Shown here piece by piece: positions 36,901-49,000 of a stretch of 64,000 nt of DNA. The notes beneath the pieces are model-generated. The model worked only from the letters and a program-made list of their open reading frames with translations, was not told the origin of the DNA and searched no databases. The DNA is from Phalacrocorax aristotelis. Lineage: Eukaryota > Chordata > Aves > Suliformes > Phalacrocoracidae. A program made the position numbers and the translations under genes. The DNA is taken from assembly GCF_949628215.1 (NCBI RefSeq), contig NC_134277.1, forward strand, positions 126,591,963 to 126,655,962, read 5' to 3'. Each line of letters starts with the position of its first letter. The first letter of the stretch is position 1.

Positions 36901-39900
36901 CCATGTAAGATGAGGTGTATACAGCCACAGCTGCATCAGGACTGCATTCACTTAAACATATGGCCTTGGCCCCTAACCTCTGGGGTCTGTTCCAGAAGGC
37001 ACCTTGGTAGTTTTGTTACTGAGATGTTTTTGGAGTAGTGCTGCTTGGGATTGCTGGGAAGGTCAGAACCAAGTGGAACATTTCTGTGGTCAGAATGAGA
37101 AGATTTTGTGCCAAATTTGGCTCCTTGTTCGTTATTTTTTTTTCTGTTGATGGTAAGAGGAAAATTATGCTTGTCATTTAAAAGACTGTGACTTATGAAC
37201 ATTACTGTTCTAAAGATTTTATTCAGGTGACTCGGAATATAGAGGATTACAGATTTCTGGGGCTTCTAATAATCCAAGTAAAATTGTTGCTGAACTCTTC
37301 AAAGAAGCAAAAGAACATGGGGCTGTCCCATTAGATGAAGCCTCAAGAGCATCTGGTGATTTCAGTAAAGCTAAGGTAAAAGTTAAAAGATATTTTGACC
37401 TCTATTTACATTAGTCTCTCTGAAACTTATCTAACCACATGAGAACAAATATGCATTTCTGTGGTTTGTGAATAGCAGAGGGTTTGATCAACACAGTTGT
37501 ATTAGCTGCACTCAGGTAGCTTGCTCTAGAAAGTAAACTGTGGAGGAATCACACGATTTCAGGGGAAATAATTAGAAATCAACCTGAAGTGGAATTATTT
37601 GCTTTATTTTTAGTTAAAATTGACTTTAAAAAAAGCCCCCAAACTGCACTTGCATTCCAATCAACATCTCTTTCAAATTAATGTTTGAAAAAGTGTACAG
37701 ATGAGAAACTGAAATGCATCACATAAAACCTGCTTAGGCTGGTTATGGTTACTAGGTATAATTTTCCACTTAGAAAATATACAAGTTAGAACAGTGTGTT
37801 TGTTTTTTATCACAGAAGCAAGCTTGCTGATGCTTTAATTTGCACCTAGGTAAGAATTTTAATAAACTGTTTCAGATATTTATTTCAATAAGCTTTTCTA
37901 TGTATTTTTCCAGTCATTTTCTGGTGGTGGATATAGGTTGGGTGACTCATCACAAAAGCACTCTGAATACATATATGGAGAAAATCAAGATGTAAGTAAA
38001 ATTCTGAATAGCAGGAAACAGAATCTCCAACAGATAGATGCCTGCTTAATCATGTTCACAGCTTGAAATGCCAGTATTACTGTAACTATGTCCATGAGGA
38101 AGAACTAATATCTAAGTATTAGCTATGTGTTAAGTAGAAATTGTTAAAGTGTCCACAGAGGACAGATATTCATTGGATACCCCTAAGGCCTCCCTTGTGG
38201 AATTTTTCTGATGTAAATTACTTTGAAATTCTCAGCAAATAATCCTCTCAGTTACTTTCCTCCAGCTGTTTTTCTACATTCTCTTAGCTATGCTAACATT
38301 TTAATCCTCTTAGGTTGGGAATTGTTTCTTCTTGTGGCTTGCAAAGTAGCCAGTCTCAAACTGGAGGGCATGGATGTATTCCAGGAATGGTGAAGCAGCA
38401 GGTTAGAGGCCTTTGGAAAATTGTCTGCCCTTTCTCTCCTCTCACTTAAAAGGCAGGAATTGAGGGGTGGATGGGGGGAGGGTGAGAAACAAAGTTCATT
38501 ACACTTTGCCATTCATGTGAATGGGTAGAGCAAATGTTAAGCTTATCTAGAATCAAAAACATTGTCAGGCCAAAAGATCTGGTTCAGGCTGAGGGTGCTG
38601 TCATGTCACACCAGGAGCTGCTACCTTCTGCCCTCTTCAGCAATCCTTCTGCCCTCTATGTGATGGCTGGCTGTACTGAGCGAGAAGCCTGTTGCAGTGG
38701 GGTTACCATAACTGAGGACAGGGATAGTTCTCTAAGGGAAGGTCAATTTTACTGGCTGGGGAAGCCCAGTTGTGCTAGACTGCAAGGCATTAGTTGCAGG
38801 GAAGAGAGGTGCAGGCTCTGAAGGTGAAAGGCTCTGGTTGGAGATGGAGGCATGCAGCAAAATAAGGGAGTGAAGGAGGCTGGTTTCCAGGATTCTCAGC
38901 TTTTAAACTGAATGCAATTAGTATCAACTTTATTGAAGCTCAGCACATAATAATTTGAGGAAAGAATATTTTTCACTATAACTGATGTATCAGCGGGAAT
39001 TTGTAGTTCTGTGGATTTATTTCTTAATTTATCAACAAGAAATGTTTGCTGCTTTTTAATAAGTAGTTGGAACACTCTGAAGATCAGTACACAGTCACTG
39101 TATATCATCTGTTATGTCATGGGTAGCTAAGAGATTTGTTTTCCCCAAGTGTAGAAGTGGTCGTGAAGTAGATAGTAGTCTGTAACTATTAGTTGCTTTT
39201 AAAAAAGATTCTAAGAAGGATAGTTACAGTGCAGTGCTCTGTTCTTCCATTGTCGCTTGCATCTTGTTTGTGGTCTGCTACAAAATCTGTTAACTATAGA
39301 TCAAAAATTCTATAACTAATCTGTATGAAATTGAAATTCCTTATTTGTCTGTCTTCACTTTTTATTTCACCATTTTTGCTTCATAGGTTCAAATTTTGCT
39401 GAAACTATGGAGAAATGGTTTCAGTTTAGATGATGGAGAGTTGAGATCCTATTCAGACCCAACAAATGCTCAGTTTCTTGAGTCTGTTAAAAGAGGGTAA
39501 GTTAAAATGTTAACTTTTTTGAGGTATGTCTTTCAAACAAAGTGGATTAAAATTCTTTCTTCATGTGTTTATAATTAGTAAAAGCTTCAGGCTGCTTCTC
39601 TGCCTGCACCCATAAAATATGTTCTGTATTTGTCATCAGATGCATGGGGGATTTAAAAATTTGGAACACTTTTGTTCCTTCTGGTGGTTTAACTCTGAAT
39701 GCTACTTGCTCAGACAGCTGCTAGTTTCACATGTTTCATTAGCCCATTCTAGGTTTTGGCTGTTAGATCAACGATTTGTTTGTTTGTTTTTAGTTTTTCA
39801 TTTTATCTATTATGGGATTAAATCAATTCATAAAACAGTTGGATGTCTGTGACTTTTAAAGTAAACATGTTAATAGTGTCTACTCATACTGTACTGTGTA

Positions 39901-42900
39901 ATGTTTTTGTGTAATTCTGTATTGCATTCAGAACATAACTAAGAAACTTTTATTTTTGTAATTAAGGGAAATTCCTGTGGAACTGCAGCGACTTGTTCAT
40001 GGTGGCCAGGTTAACTTGGATATGGAAGACCACCAAGAACAGGAATATGTAAAGCCTAGACTGAGGTTCAAAGCTTTCAGTGGAGAAGGGCAAAAACTTG
40101 GAAGGTAAAAAACACTAGGTTTTCTGTTGTGAGTTCACATGGTATTTCAAAAGTGGATTTAATTGATTAGGAGACTGCTGGAGAAGGTAATCGTATGACA
40201 AAAGCAATATGAAATTACTCTGTGCCACAAGTGTCAGCCCTGATTTCACAGAATCACCAGGAATCATGGAAGTTTATATGTAATCTTAAAAAAGTTAAGT
40301 CTTAGTCCTATGTCCTCATAGATTTGCTAGATACTTTGCACTTTGTTGTGACAATGAGATTTCTCTGACGGTTCTTGTGTATAACTTTGCCTATAATTTT
40401 CTTTTTAACTTCAGCTGTGTTTAAAATAGGAGCAAAGGAAGCTGAAAGGTGATTATCACTGTACAAACTTCATGAGAAAAATCTCTGGATAGAGGAAGCA
40501 GACTCAAATAATTGTTCCCTCTTTAGTGAGGAACAGGCAGAACTTAGTCATGACGCGATACTGGCCAGTAAGAACATACTCTGGTTTAGCTGCAGTACAT
40601 GCTCTCTTTTACTGCTGGGATCATCACAAAGGGAATAGGAGATGCTATTGCAACAATATGGCTGATGCTTGACTTAATGCAGATGGAAAGTACTTTTGTA
40701 TGGGAGCCATTCTGCTATTTTTTCTGAAATGAAGCAGCAGAAATAATGCCCTGAAATGTAACCTTGTAAATAGTCACTCATTATAAGTTATACAAGGCAA
40801 GTCTGTTAGCTTTAAGAAAGAGAAGTAATTTGATAAACAATTTTTTTAAATTTGACCCAAAATAAATGAGCAATAAGTTGCATCAAAAACTCTCACCTTT
40901 TACTAGGATTTGATTAAAACTTGAAACGATGCTGCAAAAAATCTATAGTAGGAGCTGTTTTTTTAAAAACAACCAACCAGAGAAATTGTACATGCTCCCC
41001 TAGATGAAATAATACTGCAAAGCCTGGATTGTGGGAGAGGACGGGCTCAACCTTTAACCTCTGACTGGAGCCCCCACTTCCTCCAATTCTAGTGTCATCT
41101 CCCAGTATAAAATTCATAAATGTAGTTAAAAATGTGAAATTTAGTTTTTTAGAAAAGCTTATACCTGGTTCTGTTTCATTTACTATCCTGGTGCAAGAGT
41201 AGCCTGATGCTGTTAAAGCTCTGTAGTGTATAATTCAATTGAACTGATACATAATGTGCCAAAAGTCATTCCTGTGACTAAGCATTTCAGACTAATTTGA
41301 CCAAAAGTGCATAATCTCTGTTCAGCTTTAGTCGGTCAGCAAGAGTAAACAGTAATGTGACCTCAACTCTGCCAATCATCAGTTTTTCCACATAACAGTT
41401 GCAGGCTCTATAGCATCTTTTCCAGCTGACTTGATATTAGCTGTTGAGTTTTAAATACTTCTGGGTTTCTGCTCATGTTTGCATGTATTCATCTAATGTG
41501 TTTGGTTGCCAAAAAAAAAAGGTATTACTGGTGTGCTTATGCAAGTAATTTAATTTGATAAATTATTACTGTTTCCAATCTATACTTCATTTTTTTAAAA
41601 ATGAGGAAATGTTCTCAGTAAAGCTGAGAAGGTGGTAAGCTCTGGTAGGAATCACATGGGAAGCAATTATATATAATAACTTCTTCACTTGAGCACTTGC
41701 TCGGGAATTAAAGAAAACAGGTGAGGAAGAGAGGAGATTCTATATATAAGAAAATATACACACTTGCTGTGTGGCATTTTTGTTTGTTTTGGTAGCTTAT
41801 GAAGTCTCAGGTATGTAAGCAATGAAAGGAGTAGCCAACTGGTTATCTCCAAGCCGATTTATATTACTTTTATACTAAATGTAAAAAATCTCAAGCTTGC
41901 TATGTGGTGATGTCAATTACCTGTCAGTATCATTTGTGCTCTGAAAGGGTGGGGGATGCCCAGAATCATAAAGTAGTGCTCCTAAAAGCAAGTACAAAAG
42001 CAGTTTGGGTCAGTTTAATGCAGTATAATGGTGCATGATTATTTTTTAATGTAGTCCATGAGGTACGCTATATAAATCAGTATCATTTCATGCTCTGTAG
42101 GCATAAACAAAGATGGTTTTATTTGTACTTGATTACCTATTTAAAATCATGCAAGTATAATGATATGCACAGTTATAAGAAAAAATACATATGAAACATT
42201 GCAGTCATTGGCAAGAAATTACAAAAGCATTATTTGTCTCTATTTAAAAAGTTGTATTTATACTTAGTTCAGATAACATTGAGAGGATTTTCATTGCTCA
42301 CTTGTACTTGCTATACATGGTACTCATTCAGTGAAGATGACAACTGAAACATTATCCCATTCTGGTTTGACTCCTTTATTAACATTTGGTCTATTTTTTT
42401 TTAATCCTCTAGCCTTACGCCTGAAATAGTCAGCACACCTTCTTCCCCAGAGGAGGAGGAAAAATCTATTCTTAATGCACCTGTTCTGATTGATGACTCC
42501 ATGCCAGCAACTAAAATACAAATTAGGTTAGCAGATGGAAGCCGATTAATACAAAGATTTAATCAAACTCACAGGTAAATTGATTCTGCATCAATGCAGG
42601 TAACCGTAACTATTTCAATAAGTTTGTGTGTTGTCATTCATTGAAAATCAGCAAGACAGCTGATACAGCTCCACTGAAATGTTATAGCTCTGTGTCATTT
42701 TCATAACATAGGTATACTGATAAATTGACCATCAAAGCAAAATTATGTAGTTGGAAACACAAGATATTTGATAACTGCGAAACCATGAGCTTTCATGACC
42801 AGTTATGTCCTGTGATTTGTCAGGACACGCTACCAGCCATAACTGTTCTTAGGGCAACTGAAATCTGGACAGCCTCACTATGTTGTCATTCCAACCTTGA

Positions 42901-44920
42901 GCCCTTCTTGGGAAGAGCATGTGGCCGACTCGGATGATCCTGTGAAGGCACTTTATTGCAAGGTGTTATGGAGTATAGTCTGAATTGGAATATGGTCCAC
43001 ACTACAGGCAGGGAAATGCTTTGGCCCATAATCAAGAGCTCCAGCTTTCTACTGTGTTATACTTGAGACTATGACTAAACATGACATGGGTTAAAGCGTA
43101 GACTTCAGCCTGTGTGCAGAGGTGTATATGGACATCACATACACATCAGCAATTTTGGACATAATTGCCAGACATAAATAAGCTGGACATAATACTGAGA
43201 ACCAGCCTTTGTTTTATTTTGGGTGGCCATCTCCTAGGAACTGGCAAGCATGTGAGCTTGGTAGGTTTTTTAGATCTGTTAGTTTACTGATTAGTGTTTG
43301 CCATCGGTTTTATTGACATTGTTGGGGCATTGCCACAAATGGTGTTGGCCAACCCCATTTATTTGCCTAAGAGATTGTGTTAGTGCAAGGTTCTGCAAAG
43401 CTCTACTTTGTGCTGTGTGGCTAAGAGAACTTTGGGCAGAGGGCAGAGATTTGGGCAGTAGTTCTACCAATGCTTCACAGCAAGCAGGATTCTAGCCAGC
43501 CTTGGTCTGAAATCTGCACCATTGTGTTAGAACACAGCTGAAACTGAGCTTGAATCCTGCCTTGGAGATGGTCTTAGCATGGACCCAATTACATGTTAAT
43601 ATTGTTACATGGAGACTTCACCTGTTTCCTTTTTTTTACTTCTGGCTCAGAACAAGGGCAGAGCCAATGTGCAGGTTTCTTCATCTGACAATATACAGAG
43701 ACCACAATGAGGCAATTTTAGCTGAGATGCCAACAGAGAGGAAGATAGAGCAATAATTTCCCAGATTTTAGCAGACCTAATAGTACAGGCTTAGATCCTT
43801 TCCTCACGGCACCTGCTGGGGAAGTGACTTAGGAGAACCATAGGGCTCTTTGGGAGCCTCTGTAGCCATGATCTGTTTTCTTTTGCTTGCATGAAAGAGT
43901 AGAAGTGGTAAACTTCCCAGTAACGTCTGTAACCAAGGATGTGTTGACAGAAGCTTATTTAGATCATTGTTAACTCTCTCTTGGATGTAGATCTCTTTAG
44001 TTATCCTTGCCATATATATGATCAAAATCAGCTACTAAAGTGCATTGCTTGTGTCATAAGCCATGAAGACTGATAGAAAGTTGAAGTCCCTGCTTATTCA
44101 GCTACATTAATCTGTCTCTTATTAGTTACGGTAGATTTTCAAAGATTTATTCTCGGTTTACTGTCTTTGAGAAATCTCAAATTTCAGTTTTATCTCTTAA
44201 AATCTTATTTATTTTTCACCTGTGTCTTAAAGAAGAATTACTCTTGTTACACTGTTGACGTGATTGTTTTATGGGCTGTTGTTCAGAAATTCAATGCCAA
44301 GTGAAAGTAGTGGATACCTCTTGCTATTAATAATTACCCTCTGCTTTCTCATCACTGTCACCATATATTTTAAGATTCACCCTTCCATTAATAATTCAGC
44401 CTTTTTGGAATATACTAATTAATAGTGAAATTTTTGACAGCAGGTGTTGAAATTACTTGACTTTCCATGCTAAGTATCAGTTTGCAGTGTACTTCTATGT
44501 TAAGAATTTTATTTGTTCTTTGAGAAAACAAACAACATTCATTTTAATTTTTCAAGTTTTGTACGCAAGAAGCAAAAAATTTTAGGCTAAAACCTAGTAG
44601 CCTAGTCATCTGGATGAAATAGAAATGTAAAATCAATAGGACATATTGAATGGTTTAGTCTGTTAGAAAGTTTCATGTTCTCTGATTATCTTAATGTTCA
44701 GAGATTTATGTCAAAATGGAACCATACATAGTTTTCATGTCCATATCCTTTCCACAGGATTAAGGATATTCGAGATTTCATTATCCAGTCCCGTCCAGCA
44801 TTTGCAACAACTGATTTTGTTCTTGTGACTACCTTTCCAAATAAAGAACTAACAGATGAAAGCCTGACGCTACAAGAAGCAGATATTCTTAACACTGTGA
44901 TTCTTCAGCAATTAAAGTAA
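30813..44920 (+). CDS. UBXN2B: UBX domain-containing protein 2B (p97 cofactor p37), nine exons
   Basis: Joined exons: 30813-30935, 33031-33131, 35595-35666, 37216-37375, 37914-37991, 39387-39496, 39967-40104, 42413-42574, 44758-44920 (1107 nt, 368 codons plus TAA). All introns are GT-AG and all phases agree. The protein is an adaptor of the p97/VCP AAA ATPase. Known roles of p37 are Golgi and ER maintenance and p97-driven release of inhibitor-3 from PP1. Visible parts: an N-terminal [19 protein letters not shown] block (33-51); FSGGGYRLG (154-162); an SEP domain (about 178-243); the SHP p97-binding box FSGEGQKLG (252-260); an acidic linker with TP/SP sites (about 263-277); and a UBX domain (about 290-368) with the p97-contacting FPN loop at 341-343. 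No UBA domain precedes these, which separates it from p47 (NSFL1C). The human protein is 331 residues; the extra length is in exon 1 and exon 3. Confidence 0.97.
30936..33030 (+). other. UBXN2B: UBXN2B intron 1
   Basis: The intron is phase 0, with donor GTGAGC and acceptor TTTCCTACAG. Its first 400 bp belong to the CpG island and the rest is AT-rich. It holds a short CATC repeat (about 31868-31883) and a T14A7 tract at 32517-32537. No other gene is seen. Confidence 0.9.
33031..33131 (+). CDS. UBXN2B: UBXN2B exon 2
   Basis: It encodes residues 42-74 plus two bases of codon 75, beginning with the conserved [10 protein letters not shown] block and ending in a basic, Thr-rich stretch. It has a clear pyrimidine-tract acceptor and the donor GAG|GTACGA. 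The last codon is split after two bases (AG). Confidence 0.95.
34807..34898 (+). ncRNA. MicroRNA-precursor-like hairpin in UBXN2B intron 2
   Basis: Bases 34807-34833 pair with 34872-34898 over 27 positions: 23 Watson-Crick pairs, three G-U pairs (34809, 34814 and 34826) and one G-G mismatch (34830/34875). The loop is 38 nt. Stem length, loop size, sense orientation and intronic position all fit an animal pre-miRNA excised from a host transcript. The three G-U pairs mean the RNA pairs better than the DNA arms match, as expected of a hairpin kept as RNA. A smaller perfect 8-bp hairpin lies just upstream (about 34780-34803). I do not recognise the arms as a known miRNA. Alternatives are a decayed inverted-repeat transposon or a chance inverted repeat. 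Confidence 0.35.
35310..35372 (-). mobile_element. CR1 3'-end scrap, antisense
   Basis: The + strand reads ATAGAATAGTTCAGCTTGAAG followed by GGACC, then GATCATCTAGTCCAG. This is the reverse complement of the CR1 3' terminus, with the ATTCTATG-type tail at the left. Only about 60 bp can be recognised, inside intron 2 and antisense to UBXN2B. Confidence 0.7.
35437..35452 (+). repeat. Poly-A run
   Basis: Sixteen consecutive A lie in UBXN2B intron 2. This is a simple repeat without a recognisable retroposed sequence in front of it. Confidence 0.9.
35595..35666 (+). CDS. UBXN2B: UBXN2B exon 3, 72-nt in-frame exon
   Basis: It encodes the basic-to-acidic stretch [20 protein letters not shown] followed by KENQ (residues 75-98 plus two bases of codon 99). 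The acceptor is CTCTTGGCAG and the donor CAAAG|GTATTT. Its length is a multiple of three and it begins and ends in the same phase, so it can be skipped without changing frame. As I remember the human and mouse p37 proteins, exon 2 sequence runs straight into FYS, with no counterpart of this segment. The frame and codons are intact, so it is probably a real exon, perhaps alternatively used. Confidence 0.8.
35667..37215 (+). other. UBXN2B: UBXN2B intron 3
   Basis: The intron is AT-rich with no repeat or gene recognised. It ends at an unusual acceptor, GTTCTAAAG, with a second, stronger-looking AG 11 bases into the exon. Confidence 0.85.
37216..37375 (+). CDS. UBXN2B: UBXN2B exon 4
   Basis: It completes codon 99 (R) and encodes residues 100-152, starting [11 protein letters not shown] and including [18 protein letters not shown], which is strongly conserved in p37 and p47. 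The acceptor is set by frame: CTAAAG|A keeps the reading frame. The alternative TTCAG at 37222-37226 would give AGG TGA and stop at once. The donor is AAG|GTAAAA. Confidence 0.93.
37376..37913 (+). other. UBXN2B: UBXN2B intron 4
   Basis: This is a short phase-0 intron with acceptor TATTTTTCCAG. Nothing else is recognised in it. Confidence 0.9.
37914..37991 (+). CDS. UBXN2B: UBXN2B exon 5
   Basis: It encodes residues 153-178: [10 protein letters not shown], related in form to the SHP motif (F-x-G-x-G-x-x-L-G), then [10 protein letters not shown]. The donor is GAT|GTAAGT, a strong match. As I recall it, human p37 has two more residues (LQ) before the aspartate at this junction. Confidence 0.95.
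37992..39386 (+). other. UBXN2B: UBXN2B intron 5
   Basis: The intron is phase 0 with acceptor TTGCTTCATAG. A GC-richer patch (about 38540-38880) contains a 95-codon open frame without recognisable motifs, which I regard as chance. Confidence 0.85.
39387..39496 (+). CDS. UBXN2B: UBXN2B exon 6
   Basis: It encodes residues 179-214 plus two bases of codon 215. This is the first half of the SEP domain, including [19 protein letters not shown] and [11 protein letters not shown]. The donor is AGG|GTAAGT. Confidence 0.96.
39497..39966 (+). other. UBXN2B: UBXN2B intron 6
   Basis: This is a short intron of 470 bp with acceptor TTTTTGTAATTAAG. Nothing else is recognised in it. Confidence 0.9.
39967..40104 (+). 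CDS. UBXN2B: UBXN2B exon 7
   Basis: It encodes residues 216-260: the second half of the SEP domain ([20 protein letters not shown]), then [17 protein letters not shown]. The latter contains the SHP box (252-260) that contacts the p97 N domain in this family. The codon for Ser261 is split across the intron. The donor is AAG|GTAAAA. Confidence 0.96.
40105..42412 (+). other. UBXN2B: UBXN2B intron 7
   Basis: The intron is AT-rich and ends in a long pyrimidine tract (CTATTTTTTTTTAATCCTC) before the AG acceptor. No repeat family or gene is recognised in it. Confidence 0.85.
42413..42574 (+). CDS. UBXN2B: UBXN2B exon 8
   Basis: It completes Ser261 and encodes residues 262-314. This is the linker [16 protein letters not shown], with three proline-directed Ser/Thr sites and an acidic run, then the first strand of the UBX domain ([17 protein letters not shown]). 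The donor is CAG|GTAAAT. Confidence 0.96.
42575..44757 (+). other. UBXN2B: UBXN2B intron 8
   Basis: The acceptor is ATCCTTTCCACAG. The intron contains short open frames only (up to 73 codons) and no recognised repeat. Confidence 0.85.
44758..44920 (+). CDS. UBXN2B: UBXN2B exon 9 (coding part)
   Basis: It encodes residues 315 (part) to 368 and the TAA stop. This is the rest of the UBX domain: IKDIRDFI helix, [15 protein letters not shown] with the FPN p97-binding loop, and the C-terminal [13 protein letters not shown] strand. The protein ends here as in mammalian p37. Confidence 0.96.
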
Positions 44921-46010
44921 CCTTACAGTTGTTGGTACGATACAGGGAGCGTGCTGTATCGTCATACAATATGTTTCCAACAGGTGAAAAAAAGGAAGGA
45001 TCAGTGTCTTTATTCCCCCACTTTCACAGATAAGATTTTTGGATTTCATGTCTTCCAGCTATAGCATACCTAACCTTTTTATTTTAATTTCTCAACATTG
45101 TTCAACCTTTTTTCAGTGTTAAAATCAAGCTTCCCTGTGTTAGTATGTTTTAAACCACATCTTGTACTAAATGTGAAATGAGATATGACTTTATGACTCT
45201 TCGTTATTTTGAGGGGGGTGGAGGGAGAAGCGTTTTTCTGAAGGGGACAGTATCTTTCATACAGTTGGTAAGATTTGCACTATGGAAATGTTTTATGCTG
45301 CATTGAGAAACAGCCATTTGGAAACTTAGCCTGTAGGTTATGTTTACCTTCCAAGCTGTATTAGTATTAAGGTGTTCTGTTTAATAGGTCAACAGATAAT
45401 TAATGCCCTAATATAATTTTTTGTATATTCTGTTTGTAGTGTTTCATGGTGCAGTATAATATTTATATTCTAGTTTTTATGTAATTTCCCCTGTATTGTT
45501 GCTCATATGAGTGAATCAGTTCAGGAGATGCAAACCTCAGCTATTGAAGACTGTAATAGATTGTTCTCATTTGTATTCTAGTTGTTCTACTTGTGGTGAA
45601 ACTAAGTATGAATTTTTTTTCTTCTTGGAGTTAGAGAAATACGAGAGACCACTGCCATCTGGAGAAACGCTGCGGTTTAGATTTCATGAGGGTAGGCCTG
45701 TGGTGGCTTTGAACCTGAATATGCAGTTGAACCCTGTGCAGCTACATGTTGCTTCACCTGAACAGTTACTTCAATAACCCCAAACAAAAAACACCGAGGT
45801 GCACAAACACAGCACCTGTTTATGCTGTCACTTGCATGCACAAAAGCAGACATTTTAACTGGTCATGTATTTTTGACTTGAATTTCAGGTCTTTATATTT
45901 AGAATTTTGGCCAAAGGCATTTTGTAATTTTCAGTGGGGTTTTGGTTGTGCAGCTTTCACTGTACTTTTTTGGAAGCTGTATAATTAAAGCCCTTGATCT
46001 TTGAAATGGT
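44921..46010 (+). other. UBXN2B: Probable 3' UTR of UBXN2B
   Basis: It follows the stop codon without an intron signal and is AT-rich with T-runs. A polyadenylation signal variant ATTAAA at 45984-45989 is followed by T-rich sequence, giving a probable end near 46.0 kb. Another ATTAAA at 46411-46416 could give a longer form. The end is inferred from signals only. Confidence 0.45.
45984..45989 (+). terminator. Candidate polyadenylation signal ATTAAA
   Basis: This is the common ATTAAA variant, about 1.06 kb after the UBXN2B stop, with a T-rich element about 20 bases downstream. No AATAAA was seen between the stop codon and this point. Confidence 0.45.
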
Positions 46011-49000
46011 ATATTTTTTTCAAATAACTTGGCTCTACTCTGCAGTATGCAGGTAGGGATCTTACGTTGTGGGCAAACTGGCTGCTGTGCTGTAGTAGTA
46101 TGCAGTTTTATAGTATTTGTGGCTTTATATCAGATGAGTGGATCACTCTCTGAAGGAGGGTAAATGGGCTGTATCTCTTGTACTGATATGTGTTAAACAT
46201 GCTGTTTTCACTGATTATTTTATTCTGAAGATATCAATATTTATTTATGCTAAGCTTATAATTGCTCAGTATATTTGATAAATCTTAACATTTTTACCTC
46301 AAAGTAGATATTTGAGTAAATTTTGAACGTGCCATTGTATTTGGAGTATTTTGTATCGTAATCTGACTATCTGCATGATTTTAGTCATAATTCATTTCAT
46401 GTGCTAAGTAATTAAAGTTTTGAGCTAAAAAGACCATAGGCAACATTTCTTGTTTTCTTCCCAATTTACGTTGTGATAAAGTGGCGATTGTGTTATGTGC
46501 CAAATATTTAAGCTTAAATGGAAAGGAATGGACACTTACTATGCAGATATTTTATATATCACTTCTCTATATAAATGCAAGGCCAAAGCCGGTATTGTGA
46601 TATTGATCTTGGGCAATCTGTGGTTTGGGCATATTTCAGTTCAGAATATAGGTGACGTTACATTACGTATTACTTCTGAAAACTGTTATTAATGAAACAC
46701 TGAGGTACGAGGGACAGTGGTTAACTGTATTTTTTTTTCCTCTTATTATCCCCAGACCACAACAGCATATTATCACAATCTCCTTGTTTCAAATAGCTGG
46801 TAAATTTTAGTGTTCACTAGCAGCTGACAGCAACTGGGGGTCCCAGTAGTTGATATGATTTTGTCAAGCACTAAGAAAAGGTATCAATGGTCATGTTTAA
46901 ATATTTCACTCCTCCTCAGTACTATAAAACCTATATCATCTTCTGTCTCATAATTTTATGTCATACCTTTTAATGTCAAATCCTCCCTCTTGTAGCTAAC
47001 ATTTTGGCATTTTTGGCACAAAACTGTTCTTTGAATACAGACCTGTGTGGATATGCAGTTAAGACTGGCTACAGGGGAGAAGGGAGACTGAAACAAGGGA
47101 GAAGGAACTTGGTAGAGGATGATGATCTTTCTCTCACAGGAAGGCTGCTGAGCTTCTTGGGAATTCCTCTTAGCTTCTGTGAAATACAGGCAATATCCTG
47201 TCACTTGCCCTTGTAGACAGTTTATGAAAAGGGTCAGGCTTCACCTCTGCTTGTCTTTCCCAGAAATCCTTTATCACACAAGAGCCAAATAATCAAAACC
47301 TGAATGTTTTCTCTTGAAGATCTCTCTGGACCTGAATACGTGTGCGTTGCTTTTTTTTTTTTGGTGGGTTTTTGTTTGGTTTTTTTGACACTACTCCCAT
47401 CTGTGTAATAATTTATTCTGAGTAAACGCAGTCAGGCTTGTTACATTTTGGGGTTTTGTTTTTTTTCCAGCAGCGCATTGCGATGTTTGCATTCATTCCA
47501 CTTTAATCTGACTGCTGGACACACTTGTATATTAACAGCTGTATCATGCTGTTCTCTCATTGTGGTGAAAATCTGTCCAATATTAAATGAACGAAGGAAG
47601 ACCATGCAGGCACTCAGAGGTGCTATTACCAACAACCTGTGTAGTTGCGTGCACTAAGCTAAAGTGCCTGTGATCTTTAAATTGCATTATTCTGTGCAGG
47701 GAGAACAGACTGAGAGATGCACCTTCCCCTTGCTCATGCTGTTTAAGCCCAACAGGCCTCAGCGTAGGCATGTGCTGTTGTGCACATGGATGAGATGGTG
47801 AGCAGCAAGAGTCTGTTACATTAAAAATTTAATTCATGGCACACCAAAAGCAGTAAGCTTGTGGTGTTTCTATGGGATGGATATAGTTGGTATGGGTTCC
47901 TGAAGAGAAAGTAGGACTGGTACTATTTAGCTGCTCATCAATTATTTGAAAATAAACTTGAAAATCCACAGATTGATGCAATGAGAAACAACAGTAGGCA
48001 GCAACTGTGATGAACACTTAGTGAACTGAGCAATAGGATCAACTGCATCCTTAACACAGCCAAATGTCAAGTTACGAATCTGGAACCATCTGTGAAAGAT
48101 GCGAGTAGCCTGGAAAGCACTGGCCCTGGAAGGGAGTTGGATGGCAGCAGGAAAACAATACCGCAAGAACTATTTACACCCCTTTTTGGTTTACAGAGTT
48201 AACTTTGTGACTAGGAAATGAAATCTGTGTGTTTGTTATTGGTGAGTTTGGTACTGTTTATGGTGCTGGTCCTGCTTCTGGAACTTTAGAGATGGGGCCA
48301 AAAACAATCAGTGGAAATGCTGAATTAAATCTCTTACCCTAAAAGAGCTCAGAACAGGTAGCTTATCAGAAGAAAACAGAGAGATGAGGTGATTTAAAGT
48401 GGGCAGTTACTTCACAGGTGGGGGAAAAAGTGTTATATGACTGTTTGGTAGAGAAAAGCATAACAAGAATATGAAGCTTGTACAAAGCTGGAAACTCAGT
48501 TCAGGTATTTTCAAAGTGAAATTAAAACACGTTTTTCAATAGTTGAACTACTGGAATGAACCGGCTTTGAAAATCAACTTCTCTATCTTCTGGTTTTTTG
48601 TTTAATTCTCATTGTTATGCTGACTTTCTGTAAGATTTGTTTTAATTTAATCAAATCTATTTGGGTTTTGCTACTGGGACAACTAGGTACAAGAAGATAG
48701 CTTAGGTTTTGGACAGCCTTTGTGCTTTGTATATATACTAATATATACTCATACTTAAAATTAATAAATTCTGCTGTATGTTTCATATTTAAAGGCTGGA
48801 AATGTCAGGTACCTCAATGTGCATCTTCAATATTTTCATTACAGACATTCCAAAAAAAGTCTGCTGAACTTCAAGCAGATGATCAACAGAACTCAGATTA
48901 CAGACCAGAACTCACCTTTTACACTTCTTACTAGCAACCCTCCTCCTTTAGTAATGGTCTTGTTCTGTCCGTAATTGAAGAGCTCTTTGGGAGCACATCT

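Noticed and set aside
38534..38821. 95-codon open frame in UBXN2B intron 5
   Set aside because: It has no motif and no splice sites consistent with the neighbouring exons. It is a chance frame in a GC-richer patch.
45511..45777. 88-codon open frame after UBXN2B
   Set aside because: It lies inside the probable 3' UTR and has no recognisable motif.
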